Made by a program: the position numbers and the translations under genes. A DNA stretch of 64,000 nucleotides from Parachlamydia sp. AcF125 (GTDB lineage: Bacteria; Chlamydiota; Chlamydiia; Chlamydiales; Parachlamydiaceae): positions 388,099-452,098 of the forward strand of contig NZ_JAEMUD010000003.1 of the NCBI RefSeq assembly GCF_018342475.1, written 5' to 3'. This document shows, one piece after another, positions 27,576 to 36,477 of the stretch. Within the stretch, counting starts at the first letter, position 1; each line of letters starts with the position of its first letter. A model generated the notes under the pieces. It saw only the letters and a list, made by a program, of their open reading frames with translations, was not told the origin of the DNA and ran no database searches.

Positions 27576-28766
27576 TCATTTTGAATGATTTTCTTGGGGG
27601 GCCTTTATCACAAAAAATGAGACTAGGCCAAGAATAAAGGCTATCGCAGAGCCATACAGATAAACTTCTCTTAGGTCGATTTGAGCAAAGTTTTCTAAGG
27701 GGCCCACCCCAAAAGCTGCCATCCCATATCCAAGCAAATAAAAGGTGATGACCATTCCAGGCACAGAAGACGCAAGCGATTTTAACCTTTCACTCCCAAA
27801 GCTAATAAGTAGAGGAAGAAGGACAGAACAACCAAAACCTGCCAACCCAGACACCGTTATCGCCAAATAAGAGGCTCCTTGGGGTAATAAGGCAAGCGTT
27901 ATAAATGCCAACATCGAAATAAAGGGAAATACTTGAAAGATGACCTCTTGCCGAAAAGCTTTTTTTGTGACCGCAAAAAAAACCCTTCCCAAAGTTGCCA
28001 TTCCCCAAAAGGCAGCCAAAGCAAGTGACTGCAAGTCGTGGGAAGCCTGCATATGCTTTTTCATAAAAATAGGAAGCCAATTTCCATTTAACGTTTCTAC
28101 AATCCCATACAAAAAGGCAAAAGTAGCAAAAATCCAAAAACGAGGGGAAATGCCATTCGCCATATAGTTTTTTTTCTTAAAATCTTCCTTTTCACCAGGT
28201 AGCTTTAAATGAAGGCTAAAAACAAATAAGGCCCCAAAACATACAGCTAGCAGTAAAGGCAAACCCCACCAACACCCTATTGAAATAGAGAAAGCACTAA
28301 AAAGAGGACCCACAGCCGTTCCAGCACCTGAAAGTGCATTTAGCATGAGAAGCATAAAATCAACCCGAGACGGATTTAGCAAAGCTGCCGTGGCATTAAG
28401 TGTGGGGGCCACCAATCCATATCCTATCCCCACCGCCCCTGTGGCAAATAACAACAGGGCATAACTTAACAAAGGGCAGTGCATAGCAAAAGGACTTGCT
28501 GCCAGTAAAATCATCGAAAGCATCGTTAACAACAACCCGCCTAAAAAAACAGCTTTGAAACCAAATTTGCCGCATATAAGGGGATTTATAGCAGAGAACA
28601 CAATCGACAATAGCGCCTCTGGGATAAATAAGCTGCCATAGGCAGTTGTGGAAAGGTTAAATTCATAAGGGTCGGTAAAAATAGGGCTTATAGCAGGAAA
28701 CGTAATCACTGCTAACCCTTGAATCAGACCCGCAAAATAAATAGCAAAAGTTTCTTTGCGCACCAT
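27576..28766 (-). CDS. MFS transporter
   Basis: The 396-residue protein has about 12 hydrophobic helices and shows an MFS pattern (MVRKETFAIYFAGLIQGLAV at the start, GIGYGLVAPTLNATAALL in helix 4-5, FVIKAPQE at the C-terminus). It recalls the sugar/fucose-permease-like and YfkF-like MFS groups; substrate is unknown. GGAAGG precedes the ATG. No partner gene is adjacent. Confidence 0.85.
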   Translation of the reverse strand: MVRKETFAIYFAGLIQGLAVITFPAISPIFTDPYEFNLSTTAYGSLFIPEALLSIVFSAINPLICGKFGFKAVFLGGLLLTMLSMILLAASPFAMHCPLLSYALLLFATGAVGIGYGLVAPTLNATAALLNPSRVDFMLLMLNALSGAGTAVGPLFSAFSISIGCWWGLPLLLAVCFGALFVFSLHLKLPGEKEDFKKKNYMANGISPRFWIFATFAFLYGIVETLNGNWLPIFMKKHMQASHDLQSLALAAFWGMATLGRVFFAVTKKAFRQEVIFQVFPFISMLAFITLALLPQGASYLAITVSGLAGFGCSVLLPLLISFGSERLKSLASSVPGMVITFYLLGYGMAAFGVGPLENFAQIDLREVYLYGSAIAFILGLVSFFVIKAPQENHSK

Positions 28767-29315
28767 GAGGCCCTTCCATTATGAACGAGGAGATTTTTAT
28801 TCCTCCATTGGCAAACGTCTAGCTGCATAATTGGAAAATAGCTTTTTCGAAGAGGTTCACAACAATAACTCTACCAAAAAAGCCTCCCTCTTTAATAGAA
28901 GAATATCTAAAAAAAGATAAAGCCAGAATTGTTTTTATGCCTAATAAGCTAGATTACATTTTCCTTGCAGGCTAGCAGCGAAAATATAACGAGGAATTGA
29001 AAACAGAGATGGCTTGCAAAGTCGCTCAGGGTCTTCGAATTTATTACCTTTTCAGTTATTAGTGTGGAGGTAGGCTTAAGATTGCTTAGTGCATAAGAGA
29101 AACTCTCTTAAATAGTTTAGCCCCATACGCAAAATGGCAACTTGAGACGAGGATGGAATCAAAAATACTTAAAACCTCTTCTATTGCATTCCCTATCCTA
29201 TCGACATTGAAGGAGAATCCAGAACTCTTCCATTCACCCCTATTCTATAAGAAAACCAGGAAATGAGCAGGCCTAAACGATGATGCACATAATCGCCCAG
29301 CTGGAAATCATCCAT
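28767..29315. other. non-coding stretch, nothing recognised
   Basis: About 550 bases lie between two minus-strand genes. No coding remnant, RNA or strong hairpin could be supported. Confidence 0.5.
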
Positions 29316-29882
29316 TTATTCAATGCCGGGAGATTTCTTTGATACCCTTGGGTGGATTGGGTAGGCTCTTAAGGCTTCTTCATAGGATTCTTCGAACTGG
29401 CTTTTAGATTTAAAGGAATCATGCGGATCCATCGTTCGATAAATTAAATCTCCCTGAGAAATTCGTGCTATTGAAATTTGGGGATCATGTAACCCCCTAC
29501 CCTTCTGATCGTGATTGTAAATGGTTATTTCCACATTTTTCACTGAGAATGGCTTAACCTTAATAAATTTTTGGATCTCTTTATTTTCGTTTATTCCCTT
29601 TAGCAAGGTAGAAGCAGACTCTATTAATATTTTTCGCAACTCCTCTTTCGTAAAAGGATATTTTGTGTCAAAACACAGCCTCACTTCTTGGATATGCCCG
29701 CCAGGCATCGTAGCACCTTGACCACAAGATTTTAGGTTGTATTTTTTTTGGATAATTTCCGCTGTTTTAGCTAGAATGCAGCTCACAAACTTTTCCGCTT
29801 CATAAGGATGATGTTCCTCTCTAGGAGACATAGTCACCCCCGCAAAAATTAATAGTAGCACACACAAAAGGACTATTTTCAT
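29316..29882 (-). CDS. secreted hypothetical protein
   Basis: The 188-residue protein has a clear signal peptide (MKIVLLCVLLLIFAGVTMS). The mature part has three cysteines (in VSCILAK, KSCGQGATMPGG and VRLCFDTKYP) and a PFTKEELRKILIESA helix. No known domain was recognised. Its compact beta/alpha pattern and cysteines suggest a periplasmic or exported protein. GGACAGAG precedes the ATG at suitable distance. Confidence 0.7.
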   Translation of the reverse strand: MKIVLLCVLLLIFAGVTMSPREEHHPYEAEKFVSCILAKTAEIIQKKYNLKSCGQGATMPGGHIQEVRLCFDTKYPFTKEELRKILIESASTLLKGINENKEIQKFIKVKPFSVKNVEITIYNHDQKGRGLHDPQISIARISQGDLIYRTMDPHDSFKSKSQFEESYEEALRAYPIHPRVSKKSPGIE

Positions 29883-29899
29883 AAACTCTGTCCGTTACT

Positions 29900-30082
29900 T
29901 TAAAGGTAGTAAATAATATGTTTTTGCAATTTTTCTCGAAAAGTTGGGCTCCTAAACTCCTGTTTAAAGAAAGGAGGATCTAGCTGTAAATCAAGCTCAA
30001 TAATTGTCCTTTGTTTCTCTTTTGGCGCAATCAGTTCTTGCTTCCATTGGCAAGCACATAGCTTACAAAACTCGCAGACCAT
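29900..30082 (-). CDS. possible small cysteine-rich protein
   Basis: A 60-codon frame lies 17 bases upstream of the secreted hypothetical gene and on the same strand. It starts with a C-x-x-C-x-x-C-x-C cluster (MVCEFCKLCAC). There is no convincing ribosome-binding site at proper distance and no recognised family, so it may be a chance frame or a fragment. Confidence 0.25.
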   Translation of the reverse strand: MVCEFCKLCACQWKQELIAPKEKQRTIIELDLQLDPPFFKQEFRSPTFREKLQKHIIYYL

Positions 30083-30774
30083 CCTTGATTCATCGCATGG
30101 TTTTTAAGCCTTATCAATTATATCCCGAATGCCCTTTTTCTTTTTCCTTTTTTTTGCTCTTTCAATTTTAGCTACCATTAAATGCTAAAACTTTTTTATG
30201 GTTAATCTTTTTACCCTCTTTCCATAGGGACACTGCGGTAGCCAATTTTTTTCCGCGAGCAAGAAAGCATGCTTTTTTGGGTGGCGAGATTCCCTCTTTT
30301 TGGCTAACGCGTCTTTAAAGGCGACTATGCCAAGTGCATACTCAGCAGCTAGCTTCTTACTTTACGACTTTCTTCTCCAAGAAGTCAGGTGATTTTCTTC
30401 GGGGAATTTGGATTTTTTCATGTTCGCGCGCTTTTGCTTAAGGTTAAATTTTTACACGAACGTCTATTTTTATTTGGATAAAATTATGGGGAGCAGGCCA
30501 AAAGCTTGCCTAATTTGATTTCTTTTGTGTCAGACTCAGAGCCATGAAGGTTCTTAGATGGCGTTTTACAAACTCCTGCTCGTGGTAAATTCTTATGCAG
30601 CTTGTGAGAGTGGGGGTAGCCACTCCAGCAAGTCTTTAGGATATAGCCAGCCATCCAAAAGCTTTAGGAGCCAGATTTTATAGCGTGAAGCCCCTTTCTC
30701 AGTCGGATCATCGTTAAATAGGCGTATCGCCAATCATTTTTGGATCTTTTAAAAGGCAAATGGAGAAGAGCCTT
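30083..30774. other. decayed stretch, no intact gene
   Basis: No intact gene is visible. On the minus strand around 30596-30730 a frame reads LFNDDPTEKGASRYKIWLL and runs about 45 codons to a stop. It may be the eroded tail of the GrpB remnant or of another gene. Nothing else was recognised. Confidence 0.4.
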
Positions 30775-31085
30775 TATGGGCAAATACCCAGGTGAAGGGA
30801 TTTATTTTTGATTAAAAACATTAAATGACTTACTTCAGGGTATTCTCGATTAGTAATGCCATACTCCCCTTTGGCTTGGTATCCCAGAGATTCCTGGGCT
30901 TTTATTGCTGTATCACTTTTGACACAAGAAGCCTATCAATAATAGGCTTAGCGCTTAACCCGCGTACACAGGGTGGGCCCTATGATAAATTGTGATAGAA
31001 TTGCCTTTCAAGGCCTGCTTAATACGCTCTATCTCTGAATCAAATCTTTCAGGCCGGCGCAGGTCGTAGTTGCCCCCCCTACCTT
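30775..31085 (-). pseudogene. GrpB/UPF0157 family pseudogene
   Basis: Pieces in different frames spell the order of a GrpB protein: RPERFDSEIERIKQAL (N-terminal), LSAKPIIDRLLVSKVIQQ (the conserved G-L-x-A-K-P-I-I-D core) and LGYQAKGEYGITNREY (the GY..GE.GI..R.Y motif). At least two frameshifts and several stops separate them. The C-terminal HLH part is not clear. A second truncated GrpB gene is at 50604-50843. Confidence 0.72.
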
Positions 31086-31212
31086 TTTCTTCATACAGCA
31101 GCTAAAATGCGCCCTGCCTGGAGGATCAGCGTTTAACTTAGCAAAAGGCTTTAGGTCTTCTTTACATTAAGGAAGTTAAATTAACCGTTTTGCTTTAATA
31201 ATTATGGCATAA

Positions 31213-32721
31213 TCATTGAAAGTATTGGCCATGAAAGCCTGCAGGGATTGCATGAGGGGCTCTAGCCCGCCCCAATTCTTTAAAACTTTTACCATCTAAT
31301 ATAAGCAAAAAAGAATCCCTAAGAACATGGTCCAATACCACAGCGAGGACAACCCCTTCATCTTCCTCTTTAGCATCGGGGGCCGCTACAAATACAGGCT
31401 CCCCTGCGGAACAACCATTTTCAGACCACTTTAGCCACTCTTTTGTGACCGTATTGAGCTTATATAAACCTTCACCATTCAGTAATTCTTTTTTATCTTC
31501 GCTCTTATCGTTAAAACCGGTCAAATACACATAGTGATAAGGTTTTCCATCTAACTTTTCGTTAATTCTTGGAAATTCGTTGGATTGAGGGAATAAAATT
31601 TCTGAAGCAATTTCGCCCGTTTTAAGAGAGAGAGAAAACCTTTCTAAGCGGGATTGATAGTTACCGCTAGGAGCCGTGTCAGAGTTTACATGCAAACTTT
31701 TACCGGTGATAATGCTGGCATCTTCATACGTTACCATGTCAAGGTGGAGTCTGTCATCTTTTTCAAAAGCATTGGCATGATGAAATGCAAAAAAGGGCTT
31801 TGTCACATACTTACCAATGATATCCCCATTTTGCCTATTTAACACGATAAAGCGGGTTCCTCTTTGTGGTTGCCAGGTAAAATTTTTAATAAAAGCCTGT
31901 CCCTTCACAATTAAATCCAGAGGCTTAACCACTAAAGGAAATTCGGTCAAGATGATATATTTTTCCGTGACTGCAAAACTATGCATATAGGCAGGCTCAT
32001 CTACAGGGATCTCTGCAAGAATAGTCCTTTGAAAAGAGCCATCCATTAAGCCATAAAGGGTATAGTAGCTAGTCAAGCCAAATTTGATAAGATAGTTAAA
32101 GGTGCACTTTTGTTCTCCGTCATAATGAGGATGAGCAGATTCCCAACATTTCTCTTTTGGTAATTGGTCCTGGTAGTTCAGTACTCCCAAGGTATCCAAA
32201 GTCTGTGGGTCGAATTTTACAGGTAAAGGTATCTCAGTCAGGGCAATATATTCCTCAGCTAATTTGGCTACATTGACATTGGCATTTTGAATAGAGGGGT
32301 GTGAAGGGGAAATAAAAAAAGTTAGAAGCTTTTTAAATAGAGAGCGGCAAGGGTCAGAAGCAAACCCTGAGTAATCCAGTGAACCTTGTTCAAAAACAGT
32401 GCGATAAGCATCTGAACGGAGGAACTTGTTAGTATACCTCACCTTCCCCTCCTGAAAGGAAAAAGCGTGCAACATGGCGAGCCCATCAAACCAGTGTACA
32501 TTACTTTGTCCGTTTACTGTTACATTGATAGGACCATTGCGCACTAATGTTCCTGTCAACCAAGTTGGGACTTTTCCTGTAATATCAAGGGGATGATTTG
32601 CAACTTCTTCTTGAAGCTCAGCCAAAACGTCGAATGCCTTCGGCTTTTTATTAAACGAGACAAACACCATAAATTCCCCTAATAATAAAAGAATCACGAG
32701 TAGAAATTTGTAAAATTTCAT
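31213..32721 (-). CDS. carotenoid oxygenase (RPE65/BCO family), exported or membrane-anchored
   Basis: This is a predicted non-heme iron dioxygenase that cleaves polyenes such as carotenoids or apocarotenals. The 502-residue protein has an N-terminal hydrophobic segment (FYKFLLVILLLLGEFMVFVSF), then the propeller with NGP near residue 65. The four expected iron-ligand histidines are in ESAHPHYD (about 197), MHSFAVTEKY (about 245), FAFHHANAF (about 312) and GFHGQYF near the C-terminus. The start is set at the ATG at 32721, eight bases after AAGGA. No carotenoid synthesis gene is nearby, so a host-derived substrate is possible. The family call is firm. Confidence 0.88.
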   Translation of the reverse strand: MKFYKFLLVILLLLGEFMVFVSFNKKPKAFDVLAELQEEVANHPLDITGKVPTWLTGTLVRNGPINVTVNGQSNVHWFDGLAMLHAFSFQEGKVRYTNKFLRSDAYRTVFEQGSLDYSGFASDPCRSLFKKLLTFFISPSHPSIQNANVNVAKLAEEYIALTEIPLPVKFDPQTLDTLGVLNYQDQLPKEKCWESAHPHYDGEQKCTFNYLIKFGLTSYYTLYGLMDGSFQRTILAEIPVDEPAYMHSFAVTEKYIILTEFPLVVKPLDLIVKGQAFIKNFTWQPQRGTRFIVLNRQNGDIIGKYVTKPFFAFHHANAFEKDDRLHLDMVTYEDASIITGKSLHVNSDTAPSGNYQSRLERFSLSLKTGEIASEILFPQSNEFPRINEKLDGKPYHYVYLTGFNDKSEDKKELLNGEGLYKLNTVTKEWLKWSENGCSAGEPVFVAAPDAKEEDEGVVLAVVLDHVLRDSFLLILDGKSFKELGRARAPHAIPAGFHGQYFQ

Positions 32722-32727
32722 TATCAA

Positions 32728-33183
32728 TCCTTGTTAAAGACATTTAAACCCTTTAAGTGTATTTTTATTAGTTTTTTCAATATTCGCCAACTTTTTTTAA
32801 CCTTTTAACCAAACATAAAAAATATTTTTATTTTCTCTCTTTGTTTTTTAACCCCTTTCTAAAAAACAGCGCTGCTGCAAAAAATTGTGACAAGGTTCAC
32901 ACAATCAAATTTCCGTCCACTCGTGTATCCTTGTTCTCCCAATTTATAAGCTAGAACCACCTCCCACTCCCGCTGAGAGAATAAAACGGGCTTTAGAGGT
33001 AGAAACTACTAGCCCACTCACCCCAATCAACTTAGCTTCGCTCACAAAGGCAGGAGCATTCTTGAAGTCTTTTGGAAGAAACTCATTTTTCCTAAACCTT
33101 GAAGTCCGCTTAAAATAACAAGTCGCCAGGATTAAGAAACATTATAAGATGAATCCCTTTCGAGGAAAAATTTTGCCTAAAAT
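32728..33183. other. spacer with a possible SYLF-type remnant
   Basis: The left part holds the carotenoid oxygenase promoter region and is AT rich. On the minus strand 32944-33125 a startless frame reads FVSEAKLIGVSGLVVSTSKA and then ARFILSAGVGGG, which resembles the A-K-G-I...K-A-G-F...G-G pattern of SYLF lipid-binding domains. This is weak evidence. Confidence 0.3.
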
Positions 33184-33612
33184 TTATAATTTAGTTTTTA
33201 TCCAATTCATGCAGAGTAATTTCACTTCGTCTGCTACTTCATCAAGGAGGTGTCCTGTTCCTGGTAGTAAATGAAGCTCTTTTGGATTTCGAGCGAGGCG
33301 ATACACCTCTTCGGAGCAGATGGGAGAGAGGATTTTATCTTCGAGTCCATGGATCAAAAGTAAAGGCTGCTTTTGAAGCTGCTTTGCAGCTTGTACTGCA
33401 CCCTAACTCTAGGTAGGCAAAGCAACAATACAAACGACTTGTGGGCATAAGCTAGCAGCTATAATCGCGACAGCTCCCCCAAGAGAATGCCCAATCAAAG
33501 CAATACGAGTGCGCCCAAGGATAATTAGCTTGTTAATCCCATAGATGACATCCTGCACACAGCTGAAGAGGTTTTTCGGATGTCGATATTTTACACGCAA
33601 AGTAGAAACCTT
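33184..33612 (-). pseudogene. alpha/beta hydrolase fragment
   Basis: The frame reads [19 protein letters not shown] (nucleophile elbow G-H-S-L-G-G), then VALPT, two in-frame stops, then QKQPLLLIHGLEDKILSP (acid loop) and GTGHLLDE (catalytic His). The N-terminus and lid are missing. Its upstream end is fused in frame to the DUF255 fragment, evidence of a deletion that joined two genes. Confidence 0.72.
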
Positions 33613-34047
33613 TTCCTTTTCATGGAGTAATGAAAGAAAACCTGGCATTCCATAACGTGCAGTAGGAGGAAAGTAGGTCCCTGCTAAAAAGGGTTTTAAG
33701 TCAGGCGTCATAAAAATGGACATAGGCCATCCCCCGTGGCCGGTCATTGTTTACACACATGACATATAAATATGGTCTAAATCTGGGCGTTCCTCACGGT
33801 CTACTTTAATATTGATAAAATGCTCATTCAATAGCTGAGCTATCCGCTCATCCTCGAATGATTCTCTTTCCATCACATGGCACCAGTGGCACGCCGAATA
33901 TCCGATCGATAAGAAAATTGGCTTATCTTCCTGTCTTGCTTTTTCTAAAGCTTCTTCTGTCCAAGGATACCAATTGACAGGATTGTACTGGTGCTGAAAA
34001 AGGTAAGGACCTAAGGAAGAGGCGAGGTGATTTGTTTTTTTGCTCAT
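33613..34047 (-). pseudogene. thioredoxin-domain (DUF255/YyaL) protein, N-terminal fragment with nonsense stop
   Basis: The fragment reads [20 protein letters not shown] and [14 protein letters not shown] with the C-x-x-C of the thioredoxin-like domain, then [10 protein letters not shown], a TAA stop, and [20 protein letters not shown] in the same frame. The stop replaces a codon usually read as Gln in this family (a CAA to TAA change would do it). Family members are about 600-700 residues; here only about 140 remain before the hydrolase fragment begins. The start is taken at the ATG at 34047 behind AAGGTGG. Confidence 0.8.
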
Positions 34048-34308
34048 ATCCACCACCTTGCTAATAAAAAAAATAGTTTAAAAACTCTTTAAAATTTTAC
34101 AAAAAGAAAATGAAAAAGCTTTCCCCCAGTACCCCAAGGTACTTGAAAACCACCTCTCCAAATGCTTTTATGTGTGAAGCTTTTCCACCCCCACAGCCTA
34201 GATAAAAAAGAGTTAGAGCCCTAATTAAGGAATTTATAAACCCTATCGCATGTGAATTTTTTTAAGTAAGTAATGGATGAAAAACAAAACAGACAGAGAC
34301 ACGTACAA

Positions 34309-35010
34309 TTATGCATTTATCAAATTTGAGCATGTTATTAATCCAGCACGGGAAATAATCGCTTCATCAGACTTTTTAATTAAGATCCTTTCTGCCACTT
34401 GCCCCGCTTGAACCACTACCTCTTTCCATTGGTTTGACCAACATTTTAACACCTGATATCTAAATAGGGAAAATAGTCCTCGCGAACGATAGATAGGACA
34501 GAGCAAATCAGAACTACCTTCCTTATACAGTCCCACCATCTTTCCTAAAGGATGGAATATTTTAGTAAAGCGCCGCTCATTTTGTCCTGCAAGACGAAGG
34601 AATTCTTGTCCAAATATTTCATCATAACAATCACGATTTATTAAGTTTGTAATAAACCATGATCTGCCCATTAATTTCTTGAGCCGGCCGGTTAACTCAC
34701 CTTGCCGAACAGAAGTGCATACTAAAATTTTTTGAGGCGAACTTCCATCTTCTTGGTCCAAATAAGCAGTTTTCCAACGCCAATGAAAGCAATATTTTCT
34801 TACCTTTCCTGTAAATGTGCTCCAGGCAGTTTTCGAAATGTGAAGATACAGGGTAGGTTCAACACTTTCTGAACGATTAGAATTTCCAAAAAATGAGATT
34901 TTATAGCGATAAACGGTTTTTCTGTTTCCCTTTAACACATCGTTATTTCCAAAAACGCCTCGTTCTTTAGTATAATGGGTAAATTCAGAATCATCGCCAT
35001 AAATTTTCAT
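34309..35010 (-). CDS. hypothetical protein, 233 residues
   Basis: No family was recognised. The protein is basic, rich in aromatic residues and lacks a signal peptide or membrane helix. The segment LTGRLKKLMGRSWFITNLIN suggests helices in the second half. AT-rich non-coding DNA borders it on both sides. The coding frame is long for chance, but it could be an N-terminal fragment of a larger gene or a lineage-specific effector. Confidence 0.5.
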   Translation of the reverse strand: MKIYGDDSEFTHYTKERGVFGNNDVLKGNRKTVYRYKISFFGNSNRSESVEPTLYLHISKTAWSTFTGKVRKYCFHWRWKTAYLDQEDGSSPQKILVCTSVRQGELTGRLKKLMGRSWFITNLINRDCYDEIFGQEFLRLAGQNERRFTKIFHPLGKMVGLYKEGSSDLLCPIYRSRGLFSLFRYQVLKCWSNQWKEVVVQAGQVAERILIKKSDEAIISRAGLITCSNLINA

Positions 35011-35324
35011 AACATACGCTCCTAAAGGTTTTTCAAAGTTAAGTGTACCATATTCAAAATAAGTGACAATGATTATAACCGCGATCAGCGTTCTGTACTT
35101 GTGAATAAAAAGGGGCGGAAGGGAGATTATAGCTCATCTACCCAAAGCACGTTTGGCTATTCGGCATGGATTCAGAGGAAGATGCCTATTTAAAGATAGC
35201 TTGTACCATTCTAGAAAAAGCTTCAAGGAGGATCTGCTTAGAGTAGTAGAGAGAATTGAGGCATCGGCTTCTTCTGGATTGCCTGCGATAAAGTTCCTTC
35301 TAGGAGGATTCACATCTAATGAAG
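35011..35324. other. spacer with possible shifted continuation of the 62-residue gene
   Basis: On the minus strand about 35145-35340 a frame without a start reads VTSLDVNPPRRNFIAGNPEE and continues for about 65 codons. It directly follows the end of the 62-residue gene in another frame, so that gene may have been about 125 residues before a frameshift. Confidence 0.35.
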
Positions 35325-35513
35325 TTACAGGGCACCCAATGACACAAGAATAGGGCCGAGTATGCCCCCCTCATAGCCCCAATATAAAGCCATCACTTCC
35401 TCTGAGGCCTTATTAGGAATTTTGCCCATTATATTTTCTGTATAAAATTTTTTGCCAAAGTCGAGGAATGTCATGAGTTCCTGCATGGCTCTCATTTGGC
35501 GTACAGCATTCAA
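35325..35513 (-). CDS. small hypothetical protein (possibly frameshifted)
   Basis: A 62-residue frame whose ATG overlaps the stop of the preceding gene (ATGA at 35510-35513), a sign of translational coupling. It contains MRAMQELMTFLDFGKKFYTE and a hydrophobic C-terminal end (GGILGPILVSLGAL). It belongs to a cluster of small genes at 35.3-36.4 kb. The function is unknown. Confidence 0.45.
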   Translation of the reverse strand: MNAVRQMRAMQELMTFLDFGKKFYTENIMGKIPNKASEEVMALYWGYEGGILGPILVSLGAL

Positions 35514-35872
35514 TCCCTATTACCACATAAAGAAATACAGCCTTCCTCGTAATTTAGTCTTTCCTGCTGTTCGAAGAGCTCCTTTTGACACTTCATAATG
35601 TATTTAAGAAGATCAACAAAATATTTCACAAAAATAGATTTTGAAATCCGTTTTTGGGTAGCCTTCATCTTTTCAATATGATCACAAAGCAGCTCTACCT
35701 TCACTTTTTGAGGCAAGTGATAAAAATAGATGGCCGGCAGGCCTTCGATCAGTTTGCTTGATTCTTGTACCTCCTTAAGCAATTGTACTTCTTCTACTAT
35801 TTTCCCTCTAAAAATAAAGGCGGCCAATATAATAACCAGAGCCAACATTATTAAGGTTTTATCTGCTTTCAT
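35510..35872 (-). CDS. small membrane-anchored hypothetical protein
   Basis: The 120-residue protein has an N-terminal transmembrane anchor (LIMLALVIILAAFIF) followed by a charged helical region likely to form a coiled coil (VEEVQLLKEVQESSKLIEGL). No family was recognised. It is the middle gene of a cluster of small membrane proteins on the minus strand. Confidence 0.55.
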   Translation of the reverse strand: MKADKTLIMLALVIILAAFIFRGKIVEEVQLLKEVQESSKLIEGLPAIYFYHLPQKVKVELLCDHIEKMKATQKRISKSIFVKYFVDLLKYIMKCQKELFEQQERLNYEEGCISLCGNRD

Positions 35873-35909
35873 TTAGGTTTTTCCTTTATGCGGTTGCATT
35901 AAAATTCGG

Positions 35910-36044
35910 TCAAGGATGGACTCCTTGAAAAACAATTGCCAAAAGAGAGTCATAAAAAAGGAATAAAGGGATTTGAATCATCATGAAAGTAAGTATCATC
36001 AGAGCACACCACCAATAGGAAAGACGCTTAGCCCCTTCAATCAT
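35910..36044 (-). CDS. 44-residue membrane peptide gene
   Basis: A short frame begins directly after the stop of the degraded membrane gene (TAAATG at 36042-36047). It encodes MIEGAKRLSYWW followed by one hydrophobic helix (ALMILTFMMIQIPLFLFY). The abutting start suggests re-initiation. It is too short for a family call. Confidence 0.4.
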   Translation of the reverse strand: MIEGAKRLSYWWCALMILTFMMIQIPLFLFYDSLLAIVFQGVHP

Positions 36045-36365
36045 TTATTGCTTGATTAGCTGCCTTTGATGGGATTTAGCATACCTTAGAATAAAAGTTG
36101 CGAGTGCAATTGAAATAGGAGGTGCATGGGAGCCAGCCTGTGGCTGCTCGAGGACTAAAAAAAATTGTTAAAAGTAGAATAGGCCCAACTATACCTGCGA
36201 GATACCACTTTTTGGCACGCCCTGGCAAACCTAATTCCGTAAAATTCCTACCAAAAAATAACATCCAGCCATAGGCCCAGCAATATAGGACGCTAATGCT
36301 ATTTGAGGGATTGACCAAAGATACGGGTGCCCTTGGATAGATTCTATAAGTTTTTTATTATCCAT
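36045..36365 (-). pseudogene. small integral-membrane protein gene with two homopolymer frameshifts
   Basis: Reading from an ATG at 36365, the product runs MDNKKLIESIQGHPYLWSIP, then IALASYIAGPMAGCYFL. The frame must shift at a T run to continue as GRNFTELGLPGRAKKWYLAG and VGPILLL, and shift again at a nine-T run to end as PPISIALATFILRYAKSHQR. The reconstructed protein has a G-P-x-A-G-x-Y helix pattern seen in small bacterial membrane proteins. Both shifts are in homopolymers, so sequencing error or slippage must be considered. Confidence 0.55.
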
Positions 36366-36477
36366 TTTTTTTGTTAGGTCTCTAAAGGTGCCACCATTGT
36401 TGTGCTTTTTTCTAGGCATCTCTTTACTCGTATGATTAGAAGCGAAAATGAAATACAATTTTGTCTTAATTGACAAC

